Positions 27,899-34,921 of a stretch of 35,639 bases of DNA are shown one piece after another. Both the position numbers and the translations under genes were made by a program. The stretch comes from Rickettsiales bacterium (GTDB lineage: Bacteria; Pseudomonadota; Alphaproteobacteria; Rs-D84). Position 1 is the first letter of the stretch. Every line of letters starts with the position of its first letter. The stretch is from assembly GCA_031266915.1 (NCBI GenBank), contig JAISAB010000011.1, positions 1 through 35,639 of the forward strand. Direction: 5' to 3'. A model generated the notes under the pieces. That model was not told the origin of the DNA, did no database searches, and was given only the letters and a program-made list of their open reading frames with translations.

Positions 27899-29611
27899 TT
27901 AAATTCCGTATATTCCGTTCATCGTGACGGACAACACAGTCGCGGGCAGCGGTTCCGCGCCCTCTATTTTCCACAGCGGTTTGATGGCGTCCGCGCACGT
28001 GCCCAGCAGATTGATGGACACGTCCCCGGAATATCCCGGCGAATCCGCGCCATAGACTTCATTGGGCAGCGGCGCACGAAATCCGTTTATAAATAATGAT
28101 TTCGTATTCAAAACGCGCGCCGTCAGTTTTCTCAGCCGGATTTTATTCGGCGCGTGCTTGCCCGACAGCAAAGGTAGCCCGGCCGCCTGATACGAGAATC
28201 CGCAATCATCGCCGTCGGTCATCGAATCGGCCGAGAATTTTTCTATGAACGTCTGGTCGCCGCGGTGGACGACGACGAATGTCTCGCCGTCCATGACGGC
28301 GACCGATTTAAAATCGCCCTGGGTTTTATAGACGCCCCATGCAGAAATCCCCAGCGCGGAATTCTTGTTCAGAACCGCTGCATGGCCGTTCGCCATCACG
28401 ACGAACAATTGATTAGTCCGGTCGTTATAGGCCAAATCCATCGGCCCGGCCATCATATGTTTGGACAACGCGCACAAATCAGCCGCGCTGTACGTTTCGC
28501 CCAAATCGTCCAGCGTCAGTTCCCGGATGTCTTTGCCGCCGGCGGATATGAAGACGGTGCCGCCTTCTATTTTCTGCGGCGGCAGATAGCGCGACGCGAC
28601 GCTGCCGACGGACGTATGCTGCCTTATGTTCACCGACGACGGTGTCAGCGGCTTGTTCGAAATCGCCCATTCGCCCGCCGACGTCAGAATCTGCAGGTTG
28701 TCGCTGCTGACCACAGTGCAGATTTGTTGGCGCTGTTCCGACAGCAGCGTGATAAAGATGGCCTCGTCGTCCAAACCCGTGCCGACGTCAAAATTGTTAT
28801 GAACGCCGACCTTGGACATCCACACGCCGCTGGGCCAATCACGCGACCCGCCGAACACCAGGCGGTCCTGGTGAAACGAAATGCTGCGCGGCCATCCGCG
28901 GGATTTGCCGAATGCGGCCTCGGCCCAGTCCGTCACGGCGGCACTGGGCAACGTATATCCGCCGCTGGTAATCGCGACCACGACCGTCGGGCTGACGTAT
29001 TGGGTCACGGTCCATTGCCTGCCCAGCAAAAACAAATGGCCAAAGACGTAATCTTCGGTCCAGAAACTCTGGCTGGCCGTAAGGGTCGCGTAGTTGTTGC
29101 CGCCGTTGTTCGCCGTGACGGTAATCTTTACCGCGGCCGCGTCGTCGAATTTCATAAACGGCATGTTGATCGTCGTATTGTTCTCGGATGAAAAAACGAA
29201 TGGCGACAAATCGAACGAATCGGCTTGTTTTCGCAATGTCTGCGGCTGGTAATCCGGATGTACGAAAATGATTGTTCCGAATCTCTGCGCGTATTGCAGA
29301 CATGTCAAATCATCCGCGCCCCACGGGGAAATCAGCGCTGCGACCTTGACGCCGTCACAAAAGACGTTCAGTTTTCCGTCGGTCAGCGCCAGCAGATAAT
29401 TTTCGCCCTCGTTAACGGAAAACTGTATCAGCCGCGCGTCTTGCGACGTTTCCGCGACGCGCTGCAAACCTTTGCGCCTGGACAGCGCGCCACTGGACAG
29501 CACGTCCATATTTTCCAGTTTCGACAATCCGTCGATGCTTTCGCGGGCAAAGAATTCGGGCGACACTTCGCCGGCCGCGAAAGAATTCTGCGTATGAATA
29601 AAATTTCCCAT
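27899..29611 (-). CDS. Tail tubular protein B (nozzle), podovirus type
   Basis: The 570-residue protein starts with HTQNSFAAGEVSPEFFARESIDGLSKLENMDVLSSGALSRRKGLQ, typical of T7 gp12-like tail nozzle proteins ('F.gGevsp...R.D...y..g......v...G....RpG'). Beta-rich propeller-like repeats follow (FHQDRLVFGGSRDWPSGVWMSKVG; about residues 245-272). Relatives are usually 700-800 residues, so this one is short but has no visible break. It forms the distal tail tube with tail tubular A, encoded just upstream. Confidence 0.88.
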   Translation of the reverse strand: MGNFIHTQNSFAAGEVSPEFFARESIDGLSKLENMDVLSSGALSRRKGLQRVAETSQDARLIQFSVNEGENYLLALTDGKLNVFCDGVKVAALISPWGADDLTCLQYAQRFGTIIFVHPDYQPQTLRKQADSFDLSPFVFSSENNTTINMPFMKFDDAAAVKITVTANNGGNNYATLTASQSFWTEDYVFGHLFLLGRQWTVTQYVSPTVVVAITSGGYTLPSAAVTDWAEAAFGKSRGWPRSISFHQDRLVFGGSRDWPSGVWMSKVGVHNNFDVGTGLDDEAIFITLLSEQRQQICTVVSSDNLQILTSAGEWAISNKPLTPSSVNIRQHTSVGSVASRYLPPQKIEGGTVFISAGGKDIRELTLDDLGETYSAADLCALSKHMMAGPMDLAYNDRTNQLFVVMANGHAAVLNKNSALGISAWGVYKTQGDFKSVAVMDGETFVVVHRGDQTFIEKFSADSMTDGDDCGFSYQAAGLPLLSGKHAPNKIRLRKLTARVLNTKSLFINGFRAPLPNEVYGADSPGYSGDVSINLLGTCADAIKPLWKIEGAEPLPATVLSVTMNGIYGI

Positions 29612-29625
29612 AATGTCATCCTTTG

Positions 29626-29656
29626 AGATTTGAGATGCGAGACGCGAGACGCGAAT
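29626..29656. repeat. 'gagatttgagatgcgagacgcgagacgcgaat' tract
   Basis: Degenerate GAGAYG-type units of 7-8 bp fill the gap between tail tubular B and A genes. Confidence 0.75.
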
Positions 29657-30175
29657 TTAAAACCTGGAACTAATCAGCGAGAATTCCTTAACACCGGCGT
29701 TCGCCGATATGGTGCTGTCTATAAACTTGGCGGATTTCAATTCCGATTCGTACAGCGCGACCAGCATTCTGAATACCGTCTGATCGCCGGCCAGCGGGAT
29801 GCAGAATTCCATCGCCAGCTTCGTCGCCGCCAGCGAAATGAAATAGCTTGGAAAATTTTCGACCGGCGTCCGAACCAGCGCCGTGATTGAAAGCGTCTCG
29901 TCCGCGGATATTATTTTGTTCCCCAGCACCTGGCCGCCGCAATGCAACACGCGCAGGACATCGCTTGGTATTTGGAAATCGCCTTCGGCGGTTTTGTTCA
30001 GATTGAATTTTTTCGTCGCGAATTTCCACGGATGCGACGCAATCAATGTGTCGACGACCGGGTCGAACAGAGTCCGGGACAACTGCGCTGACGCGGTGTT
30101 ATCATTCCAGGACTGAATCGGCTGTTCTCCCAGCTTCAGCAGCGCCGCTGCGCATAAATCAATTTTGGTAAGCAT
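29657..30175 (-). CDS. Tail tubular protein A (adaptor), podovirus type
   Basis: I start at ATG 30175 (MLTKIDLCAAALLKLGEQPIQSW). The longer frame to 30235 adds residues coded by a 'gttgaatgttgagtgtt' repeat. The 172-residue length is near that of T7 gp11-type adaptors (about 190). Recognisable blocks are LCAAALLKLGEQPI, FDPVVDTLIASHPWKFATKKFNL (about residues 36-58), FQIPSDVLRVLHCGG and the C-terminal helical YESELKSAKFIDSTI. It links the portal to the tail tube. Confidence 0.88.
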   Translation of the reverse strand: MLTKIDLCAAALLKLGEQPIQSWNDNTASAQLSRTLFDPVVDTLIASHPWKFATKKFNLNKTAEGDFQIPSDVLRVLHCGGQVLGNKIISADETLSITALVRTPVENFPSYFISLAATKLAMEFCIPLAGDQTVFRMLVALYESELKSAKFIDSTISANAGVKEFSLISSRF

Positions 30176-30198
30176 GATGAAAAAACCTTCGGTTCTCA

Positions 30199-30250
30199 GT
30201 GTTGAATGTTGAGTGTTGAATTCAACACTCAACATTCAACGCTCAATATT
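30199..30250. repeat. 'gttgaatgttgagtgttgaa' tract with inverted arms
   Basis: 'tgttgaatgttgagtgttgaa' is followed by its inverted 'ttcaacactcaacattcaacgctcaa', so an entire hairpin is made of 7-8 bp repeats. It lies just upstream of the tail tubular A start. Confidence 0.8.
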
Positions 30251-30272
30251 CGCATAATTTTTCCGTGCAAAA

Positions 30273-30503
30273 TTATGCGAGCGCGCCCGTTGTTACATTC
30301 TGGCTGGTTATGTTTATTTTCTTGATGGCGGTATTGTCGGACGCGTTGATGATAACGACATCGCCGATGTTCATCAGGCTTTTTACGCTGTTGAAATAAC
30401 CGTTCGCCGATATTGTCGTTATGGTTTCGCCCGCGGCGTAATGCCACAGTGTGAATCCGTTGGCGTACGCGATTACAGACAAGTTCTTGTTTTGAAATGC
30501 CAT
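30273..30503 (-). CDS. Small phage head protein, 76 residues
   Basis: MAFQNKNLSVIAYANGFTLWHYAAGETITTI ... GYFNSVKSLMNIGDVVIINASDNTA is the pattern of a short beta-rich protein that follows the capsid gene in many alphaproteobacterial podovirus-like prophages ('ANGFTLWHY', 'GYFN', 'GD.I'). The role is unproven; decoration or head-closure functions are possible. It follows the capsid gene by about 60 bases with an AGGAGGA ribosome site. Confidence 0.75.
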   Translation of the reverse strand: MAFQNKNLSVIAYANGFTLWHYAAGETITTISANGYFNSVKSLMNIGDVVIINASDNTAIKKINITSQNVTTGALA

Positions 30504-30565
30504 GTGGTTTTCCTCCTGGAAGTTACAATATTTTCATGATTCGTATCACGTGTCGCATGTCGCGC

Positions 30566-31384
30566 TTACGCTTCTTCGCATTTGATGCGGACGATTCCGT
30601 CCGCATCAATCAAAGACGCGCCCTGGGACATGCTGTTGGATATGAAGTGCGCGGCGCGCTCGCCATGCCAGCTGACGTCCGTCTTGACTTCCTGGCCACA
30701 GGCGTGTCCGACGCTGGACGAGTGATAGACAAAGCAGTCGCGTTCGCCCTCGCCGGCCGGCAGAGCGTTGTGCAGCACCCAAACCAGCCCCAACCATTTC
30801 TTGGTTTCAAACCCAGATACCAGCGGCGTTTCGCCACCGACATATTCGGCGGACACAAATTCGTCCATGGACAGCAGCTGGTTCCACTGCTGAACGCCGA
30901 CGACCGCGAACCGGCGGCCGTCGTCGGGAACATCGTTCGCATTCAGTTTTTCAACCGCCGCCAAAATCAAATCCTTGGTCAGGCCGGTCGAATAATCGCC
31001 GACTTCGTTCGACGCGGCGTTCATCGCGCTGATAATCAGCTCGTCGGTTTTGCGTCCCAACGCATAGGCGCCGGCGCTGGCCACGACGCGGCGTTCGTCG
31101 ATGTTCGTTTTCAGTTCGTCCAACGCGTCGACCCAGTCGCCCGCGTAATAGTCCTGCAAAAGACATTCGACGGGTTCATGGTTCAGATTCATCACTGGAA
31201 CGATGCCGTGACGCGATTTTGTGCTGGCCGTGCCTTTGCCGACCTTTTGAAAGGTGGTAGAGGCGCCGACAACACCGGATTTGCTGCGAACTGTGGAACG
31301 CAGCTTGGTGCCCATTTGCTGATAAGCCAAATGGACTTCGGCTTCGAATTGCTTTACGAAGACCTGGTCTATGGAAACTGACAT
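30566..31384 (-). CDS. Major capsid protein, podovirus type
   Basis: At 272 residues it is shorter than T7-like capsid proteins (about 310-345). The order MSVSIDQVFVKQFEAEVHLAYQQMGTKL, FQKVGKG, MNLNHEPVECLLQDYYAGDWVDALDELKTNIDERRVVASAGAYALGRKTDELI, and VVGVQQWNQLLSMDEFVSAEYVGGE is the typical path of this HK97-fold family, including the conserved spine helix. The protein builds the shell; scaffold, lysin and holin genes precede it. It is preceded by a 356-base spacer with a terminator just before its ribosome site (AAAGGAAAAAT). Confidence 0.9.
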   Translation of the reverse strand: MSVSIDQVFVKQFEAEVHLAYQQMGTKLRSTVRSKSGVVGASTTFQKVGKGTASTKSRHGIVPVMNLNHEPVECLLQDYYAGDWVDALDELKTNIDERRVVASAGAYALGRKTDELIISAMNAASNEVGDYSTGLTKDLILAAVEKLNANDVPDDGRRFAVVGVQQWNQLLSMDEFVSAEYVGGETPLVSGFETKKWLGLVWVLHNALPAGEGERDCFVYHSSSVGHACGQEVKTDVSWHGERAAHFISNSMSQGASLIDADGIVRIKCEEA

Positions 31385-31411
31385 TATTTTTCCTTTGTTG
31401 TTTCTTTGTTC

Positions 31412-31436
31412 AGAAAAAAAAAGCGCGCAAGCGCGC
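31412..31436 (-). terminator. Terminator/attenuator just before the capsid gene
   Basis: On the minus strand GCGCGC-tt-GCGCGC is followed by TTTTTTTTT, 28 bases ahead of the capsid ATG. It would stop transcription entering the capsid gene unless overridden. Confidence 0.75.
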
Positions 31437-31696
31437 GCCGGCTATGAATTTTGTTTTCGGGTTATGCCTTGGTTCCGACGGGCCCTTGGGCCGCGGCGGC
31501 CACGCGCCAGAAAACAAAACGCGCGGGTCCGAACGAATGGGTCCGGGATTATCCGCTGAATAGAATAAAAAAATCAGGCCGACCGCGTTTTCCGCATTGC
31601 GCGCATGATAAAGGCGCGGCCGCGGCGCGGGCACGCTTTCACGCGCGAATGACGCCGGTACAACGTCGGTCTGATTTTTCAATCCGCAAATAAGAA

Positions 31697-31716
31697 CGCC
31701 CCGGCGAACCGGGGCG
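31697..31716 (-). terminator. Terminator after the histone-like gene
   Basis: CGCCCCGG-ttcg-CCGGGGCG (minus strand) followed by TTCTTATTT. It is 25 bases past the stop codon. Confidence 0.8.
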
Positions 31717-31740
31717 CATAAATCCACTGACGCAGATTTA

Positions 31741-32067
31741 TTATTTTTTCTTTGCAACTTTTTTCGCGGCAGGTTTTTTCGCAACCGCTTTTTTTGCAAC
31801 AGGCTTTTTAACCGCGGCCTTTTTCACAACCGGCTTCGCAGCAGGTTTTTTCGCAACCGCTTTTTTCGCCGCTGGCTTCTTTACCGCCGGTTTTTTAACA
31901 GCTGGCTTTTTGACGGCCGTTTTTTTCGCCGCTGGTTTCTTTACTGCCGGTTTCGCGGCAACCTTCTTAACAGCAGGTTTAGCAGCTGGTTTTACGGCAG
32001 CTTTTTTCGCGGCCGGCTTTTTTGCAGCTGGTTTCTTCGCAGCTGGCTTTAAGAATGTAAATGCCAT
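31741..32067 (-). CDS. Histone H1-like Ala/Lys/Pro-rich protein
   Basis: Except for MAFTFLKP, the 108-residue product is made of AAKKPA / AVKKPA-type repeats: almost only Ala, Lys, Pro and Val, ending KKVAKKK. Such strongly basic tails bind DNA non-specifically, like histone H1 C-termini and bacterial AlgP or HctB/Hc2-type proteins. It has its own promoter (32123-32151), an AAGGAG ribosome site and its own terminator, so it is a separate, probably highly expressed transcription unit inside the phage cluster. It may be a host nucleoid protein or serve to condense packaged DNA; the location favours but does not prove the second. Confidence 0.85.
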   Translation of the reverse strand: MAFTFLKPAAKKPAAKKPAAKKAAVKPAAKPAVKKVAAKPAVKKPAAKKTAVKKPAVKKPAVKKPAAKKAVAKKPAAKPVVKKAAVKKPVAKKAVAKKPAAKKVAKKK

Positions 32068-32122
32068 TCTTCTTCTCCTTCTTTGTTTTCTCGGTAGAAC
32101 AAATTTTTTTGTTCATGTTTCT

Positions 32123-32151
32123 ATTTTATCTAAAACAAAAAAAATAGTAAA
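32123..32151 (-). promoter_or_regulatory. Promoter of the histone-like gene
   Basis: Minus strand TTTACT (32151-32146), 17 bases, TAAAAT (32128-32123), in a very AT-rich setting. Confidence 0.65.
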
Positions 32152-32177
32152 GAAGAAAGTTTAAATAATTTAAAATT

Positions 32178-32834
32178 TCATGAATATAATTTTTTAAATC
32201 CGTTTTCAATTTTGCGAACGTACTCGGGGTCGCGTTCCCGCCAGTATTTCGGATGGCGCATCATGCGTCTTAATTCCGCGTCGGACAAACCGGCCGAGGA
32301 ATTTTTTTCCGTTTCGACGGACGGTTCCATCGATTGCATCATCTTGTGAACGCTTTTGATTCCCTGGGGTGTGGCGCACAGCGATTCGAACGCGTCAAGT
32401 GGCAGAAACTTTTCGCCGAACGCGTTTATCTCTTTCAGCGCGTCCAGCATCTTGTCTTGGGAACCGAAAAACTTTTGCAATTCGGAAACGGCGTCCGCTT
32501 CGCGTCCGGTTTGAAAAATTTCCGACAAAACCGGACACAGAAATTCTTCGGCCATCTCGTAAATTTTTTCCGCCTGCGTTTTTGTCAGTCCGATTTCACA
32601 AAATCGCGTGCGGACCGATTCATCGTCGAACAAGTCGTGCATGGGATATTCGCCCGCGTCCGCCGGGACGCCGATGGCGCGATTAAACTTTTCGCGCGCG
32701 TCAAAGTCCGCGTCGGCGCCGGGCACAGATACCATCGCGCCCATTTTCTTTTCCAGTTCGGCATACGATTTTATCAGCGCGTCCGAATTCAGAGTTCCAT
32801 CGTCGTTCAGAAACTTTTCCGGGATGTTTTCCAT
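32178..32834 (-). CDS. Capsid assembly scaffold protein (putative)
   Basis: I start at ATG 32834 (MENIPEKFLNDDGTLNSDALIKSYAELEKK) with CAGGAG upstream; the frame extension to 32966 overlaps the holin gene. The 218-residue protein is acidic and helical. The N-terminal 'LN.DALIKSYAELEKKMG' and the C-terminal 'MRHPKYWRERDPEYVRKIENGFKKLY' are the conserved ends of T7-type scaffold or capsid-assembly proteins found before capsid genes. Such proteins shape the prohead and leave before packaging. It follows the holin-like gene by 13 bases. Confidence 0.8.
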   Translation of the reverse strand: MENIPEKFLNDDGTLNSDALIKSYAELEKKMGAMVSVPGADADFDAREKFNRAIGVPADAGEYPMHDLFDDESVRTRFCEIGLTKTQAEKIYEMAEEFLCPVLSEIFQTGREADAVSELQKFFGSQDKMLDALKEINAFGEKFLPLDAFESLCATPQGIKSVHKMMQSMEPSVETEKNSSAGLSDAELRRMMRHPKYWRERDPEYVRKIENGFKKLYS

Positions 32835-32847
32835 ATTTATCTCCTGT

Positions 32848-33051
32848 TTAATTTTTAGAATTTTTGTCGGCGTCGCCGGCCTTGCGCAGAAAATAAATTC
32901 CGCCCAGCGTAAAGATTGCCTGCAGCATATCGAAAATGTCGGTGTCCCCGACCAGATAGGCGCCAATTGCCGACAATATGCCGATGCCCGCTATGATATA
33001 GGTTCTTTGTCCGCGCAAAAAACCGCCCGTTATGATTTTGCCGTACATCAT
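32848..33051 (-). CDS. Holin-like small membrane protein, 67 residues
   Basis: The ATG at 33051 lies five bases after the stop of the lysin gene. The longer open frame to 33243 overlaps that gene and is not used. The product MMYGKIITGGFLRGQRTYIIAGIGILSAIGAYLVGD has two hydrophobic segments (about residues 18-33 and 39-55) and a charged tail ending DADKNSKN, the build of class II holins. Position between lysin and scaffold in a tight operon supports a lysis role. Confidence 0.72.
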   Translation of the reverse strand: MMYGKIITGGFLRGQRTYIIAGIGILSAIGAYLVGDTDIFDMLQAIFTLGGIYFLRKAGDADKNSKN

Positions 33052-33056
33052 GACCG

Positions 33057-33479
33057 TCACCCGTTTTCCTGAAGATAAAACACCAAGCCGTCGATTTCCG
33101 CGATGTATCCGCGCGACACCGCCCAGTACGGCAACAATTCCGAGCGATGAAATTTCGCCGCGCCGCAGCATTTGTCCGCCAGCGTGCCCTTCATCATCAT
33201 TCGAACGACCCGCAGACACATTTGAAATCCGCGCGACGCGCAATCGGTCCGCAAATCCCCGTGACGCGTCGAATCAGCGTTCAGCGATTCGAAAATATTT
33301 TTATCTTCGATTATATCAGCCCAATCTTGGTTCGACGCGGTGCGCAGATTTGCAATCATGGACGCCAAAGCCTCGACCGCAGCCAGGGACGACGCTTTTG
33401 TTTCCGCATAAACCACGCGCGCGATTTTATAAACAATGATTCTCGATTCGTCTGGGTTTTTAATCAACGTCAGATGCAT
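33057..33479 (-). CDS. SleB/CwlJ-type cell wall hydrolase (phage lysin)
   Basis: The 140-residue protein follows the Hydrolase_2 (SleB) pattern: IARVVYAETKASSLAAVEALASMIANLR with the catalytic Glu in VYAE (about residue 26), a DIIED/IFESL region, MCLRVVRMMMKGTLADKCCGAAKFHRSELLPYW, and GYIAEIDGLVFYL at the end. These enzymes cleave peptidoglycan glycan strands. As first gene of the phage operon, directly before a holin-like gene, it is the probable release enzyme. The ribosome site is AAAGG. Its promoter and two terminators lie just upstream. Confidence 0.82.
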   Translation of the reverse strand: MHLTLIKNPDESRIIVYKIARVVYAETKASSLAAVEALASMIANLRTASNQDWADIIEDKNIFESLNADSTRHGDLRTDCASRGFQMCLRVVRMMMKGTLADKCCGAAKFHRSELLPYWAVSRGYIAEIDGLVFYLQENG

Positions 33480-33504
33480 TTGTGTTTTGCCTTTATCTAG
33501 AAAT

Positions 33505-33530
33505 AAAAACCCGCGAATAAAATTCGCGGG
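33505..33530 (-). terminator. Second tandem terminator ahead of the phage operon
   Basis: Minus strand CCCGCGAAT-ttt-ATTCGCGGG followed by TTTTTATTT. It lies between the late promoter and the lysin start, on the transcript of that promoter. Confidence 0.8.
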
Positions 33531-33543
33531 CGAAAAAAGACAT

Positions 33544-33566
33544 AAAAAAACCGCGACGATGCGCGG
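33544..33566 (-). terminator. First tandem terminator ahead of the phage operon
   Basis: Minus strand CCGCG-catcgt-CGCGG followed by TTTTTTT. It starts only about 20 bases after the predicted transcription start. Confidence 0.8.
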
Positions 33567-33591
33567 ACATGACTTTTATTTTGATATATCT

Positions 33592-33620
33592 ATCATACCA
33601 TAATTCGAGATAAAAGTCAA
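33592..33620 (-). promoter_or_regulatory. Promoter of the phage structural operon
   Basis: Minus strand TTGACT (33620-33615), 17 bases, TATGAT (33597-33592). The transcript would begin near 33586, run through two intrinsic terminators and then reach the lysin, holin and scaffold genes. Confidence 0.75.
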
Positions 33621-33635
33621 GCTGGAAATTTCTGA

Positions 33636-33708
33636 TTTATGATTTAAGATTTATGATTTGGGGCAAGCTTGCCTACTTCTGCCTTTTGCTTTCTGACTTC
33701 TGCCTTCT
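33636..33708. repeat. 'gatttaagatttatgattt' and 'cttctgccttttgctttctg' tracts
   Basis: Two different quasi-tandem repeat families with units of about 7-8 bp fill the whole gap between the phage promoter and the end of birA. Confidence 0.8.
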
Positions 33709-34371
33709 TCAAATACTAATCTCGTCGCCATAGGCCATGATATATTCCGACCCCTTGCGCAGAACCAGCGCGCCGTTTTCATTGATGCCAATTAATTCGA
33801 CCAAACGCCCGCGATGCTTGATTGTCTTGTTCAGGCCGGCCGCCAAATCGGTCCACCTGTTTCTGACAATCTCGAAATCGCGTTTCAGCCATATGTCCAG
33901 ATTCTTAATCAACGCCGCCAACAGTTCGTCGCGGCTGACGTCTGCGTAATCGCCCAACTTGGCCGTTTCGTATTCTGGAACGGTCGGATTCGATTTTATA
34001 TTGATGCCGATTCCTATGATGACGAAATTTTTTGCATATTCTATTAATACGCCACTGGCCTTTTTGCCATCGATTAGAATATCGTTCGGCCATTTGATTG
34101 TCGGCTCGATATTAAAAGAAACCAGCGTTTCGGCAATCGCGACCGCGACCGCATAGGACAATTTCGGGTCGCGTTCTTCGGCGGAATAAATGAAACTGGC
34201 GTACAGGTTGCCATGGTGCGAAACCCACGCGCGCCTGTATCGGCCGCGGCCGGCGGATTGCGCGTCGGCCAGGACGACGGTGCGGTCCGCCGCGCACGAT
34301 TGCGAAATCAGCTTGTGCGCGTACAGCTGGGTGCTGGGGATTTTATCAAAAGAAATCAGTTTATAAGTCAT
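33709..34371 (-). CDS. birA: Biotin-protein ligase
   Basis: It joins biotin to carrier proteins such as acetyl-CoA carboxylase through biotinyl-AMP. The 220-residue protein is the short form without the N-terminal DNA-binding domain, so it cannot act as a biotin-operon repressor. The adenylate loop GRGRYRRAW (41-49), KWPNDI (93-98) with the catalytic Lys at its start, and GVLIE plus IGIGINIK are all present. The start overlaps the stop of the upstream gene (34368) by four bases, indicating coupling. Confidence 0.95.
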   Translation of the reverse strand: MTYKLISFDKIPSTQLYAHKLISQSCAADRTVVLADAQSAGRGRYRRAWVSHHGNLYASFIYSAEERDPKLSYAVAVAIAETLVSFNIEPTIKWPNDILIDGKKASGVLIEYAKNFVIIGIGINIKSNPTVPEYETAKLGDYADVSRDELLAALIKNLDIWLKRDFEIVRNRWTDLAAGLNKTIKHRGRLVELIGINENGALVLRKGSEYIMAYGDEISI

Positions 34372-34793
34372 CGCCGGCCAATCGAATATTTTCCGTTATC
34401 GTTTTTTATAAAATCGCGGCCGTATGTTTTCCTCAGTTGATATATGGCGGTGTCTATCGCATGCGTGGCGACATCCGGCAGTATGCCCAGAACATTTTTT
34501 AAATCATTTATGAACATTCCGCCCGTCTGGTGCAACAGCACGACTATCCGCATCTGCAGTCTGGGCAAAGCGACGGGCATATGAAATACTTTTTCCATAA
34601 TATCCCGCTGAGCTTTGTCGATGGACGCCAGGATTATTGATTTCAATTTCATCGGGAATACCGGGCTGGGTATGTCCAGCGAATCGAAATCGACATCCGC
34701 GACGGAGGCGCCGTCGACAATCATAGCGCCCAAATCTTGCAGCACTTTGCGCCATACGGCATCGGTGGTATATATGCGAACACCTTGTAACAT
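34368..34793 (-). CDS. Unknown protein with possible winged-helix C-terminus, 141 residues
   Basis: The stop overlaps the birA start, so the two are translationally coupled. The C-terminal half, PRLQMRIVVLLHQTGGMFINDLKNVLGI ... AIDTAIYQLRKTYGRDFIKNDNGKYSIG, resembles the winged-helix output domain of response regulators (helix, turn, 'h.R.LR.K' recognition helix, beta wing). The N-terminal half (VRIYTTDAVWRKVLQDLGAMIVDGASVADVDFDSLDIP) could be a degenerate receiver-like domain. This assignment is tentative. No good ribosome site is seen before ATG 34793. Confidence 0.6.
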   Translation of the reverse strand: MLQGVRIYTTDAVWRKVLQDLGAMIVDGASVADVDFDSLDIPSPVFPMKLKSIILASIDKAQRDIMEKVFHMPVALPRLQMRIVVLLHQTGGMFINDLKNVLGILPDVATHAIDTAIYQLRKTYGRDFIKNDNGKYSIGRR

Positions 34794-34854
34794 ATTCTGA
34801 TATTAGCCAATATTCGCGCCAGTTGCAAATTTTTTCTAGGCGACGCCACAGGAG

Positions 34855-34921
34855 TTAAGAATTAAGAATTAATAATTAAAAGTTGAGAACATCATTACTC
34901 ATCCATTATTCATCATTCATT
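34855..34921. repeat. 'aagaattaagaattaataatt' and 'tcatccattattcatcattcat' tracts
   Basis: Two quasi-tandem families fill the gap between the unknown gene and the 3' end of the secreted protein gene. The second tract runs into the stop codon. Confidence 0.8.

Larger units (their letters stand above)
31385..31740 (-). promoter_or_regulatory. Structured spacer ahead of the capsid gene
   Basis: 356 bases without a gene. It contains an inverted repeat AAAAATCAG-g-CCGAC / GTCGG-t-CTGATTTTT (31569-31583 with 31665-31679), GC-rich inner palindromes, and at its minus-strand 3' end a hairpin GCGCGC/GCGCGC followed by nine Ts (31412-31436). The left boundary on the minus strand is the terminator after the histone-like gene (31697-31716). 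It may be an attenuated leader of the capsid transcript; no convincing promoter boxes were found. Confidence 0.5.
18578..33620 (-). mobile_element. Podovirus-derived structural gene cluster, possibly domesticated (GTA-like)
   Basis: On the minus strand, in transcription order: lysin, holin-like, scaffold, histone-like, major capsid, small head protein, tail tubular A, tail tubular B, small phage protein, membrane protein, tail fibre N-terminus, terminase N-part, (dnaB block on the plus strand), terminase C-part, (leader 3 and Cys-rich gene on the plus strand), portal, Bbp19-like, membrane/coiled-coil protein. No integrase, excisionase, replication gene, phage RNA polymerase or attachment sites are seen. 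Structural genes are open and of reduced size. Host-type genes interrupt the cluster. I infer an old, selected remnant rather than a recent prophage. Confidence 0.75.

Noticed and set aside
28265-29191. A 308-residue plus-strand frame opposite tail tubular protein B
   Set aside because: It is a shadow of the high-GC coding strand; composition (His, Arg, Gln rich) and lack of a ribosome site argue against it. The same applies to the 294-residue frame opposite the capsid gene and similar frames opposite rseP and frr.
33052-33243. Longer frame for the holin-like gene
   Set aside because: It overlaps the lysin gene in another frame; the ATG at 33051 just after the lysin stop is the natural start and gives a typical holin size.
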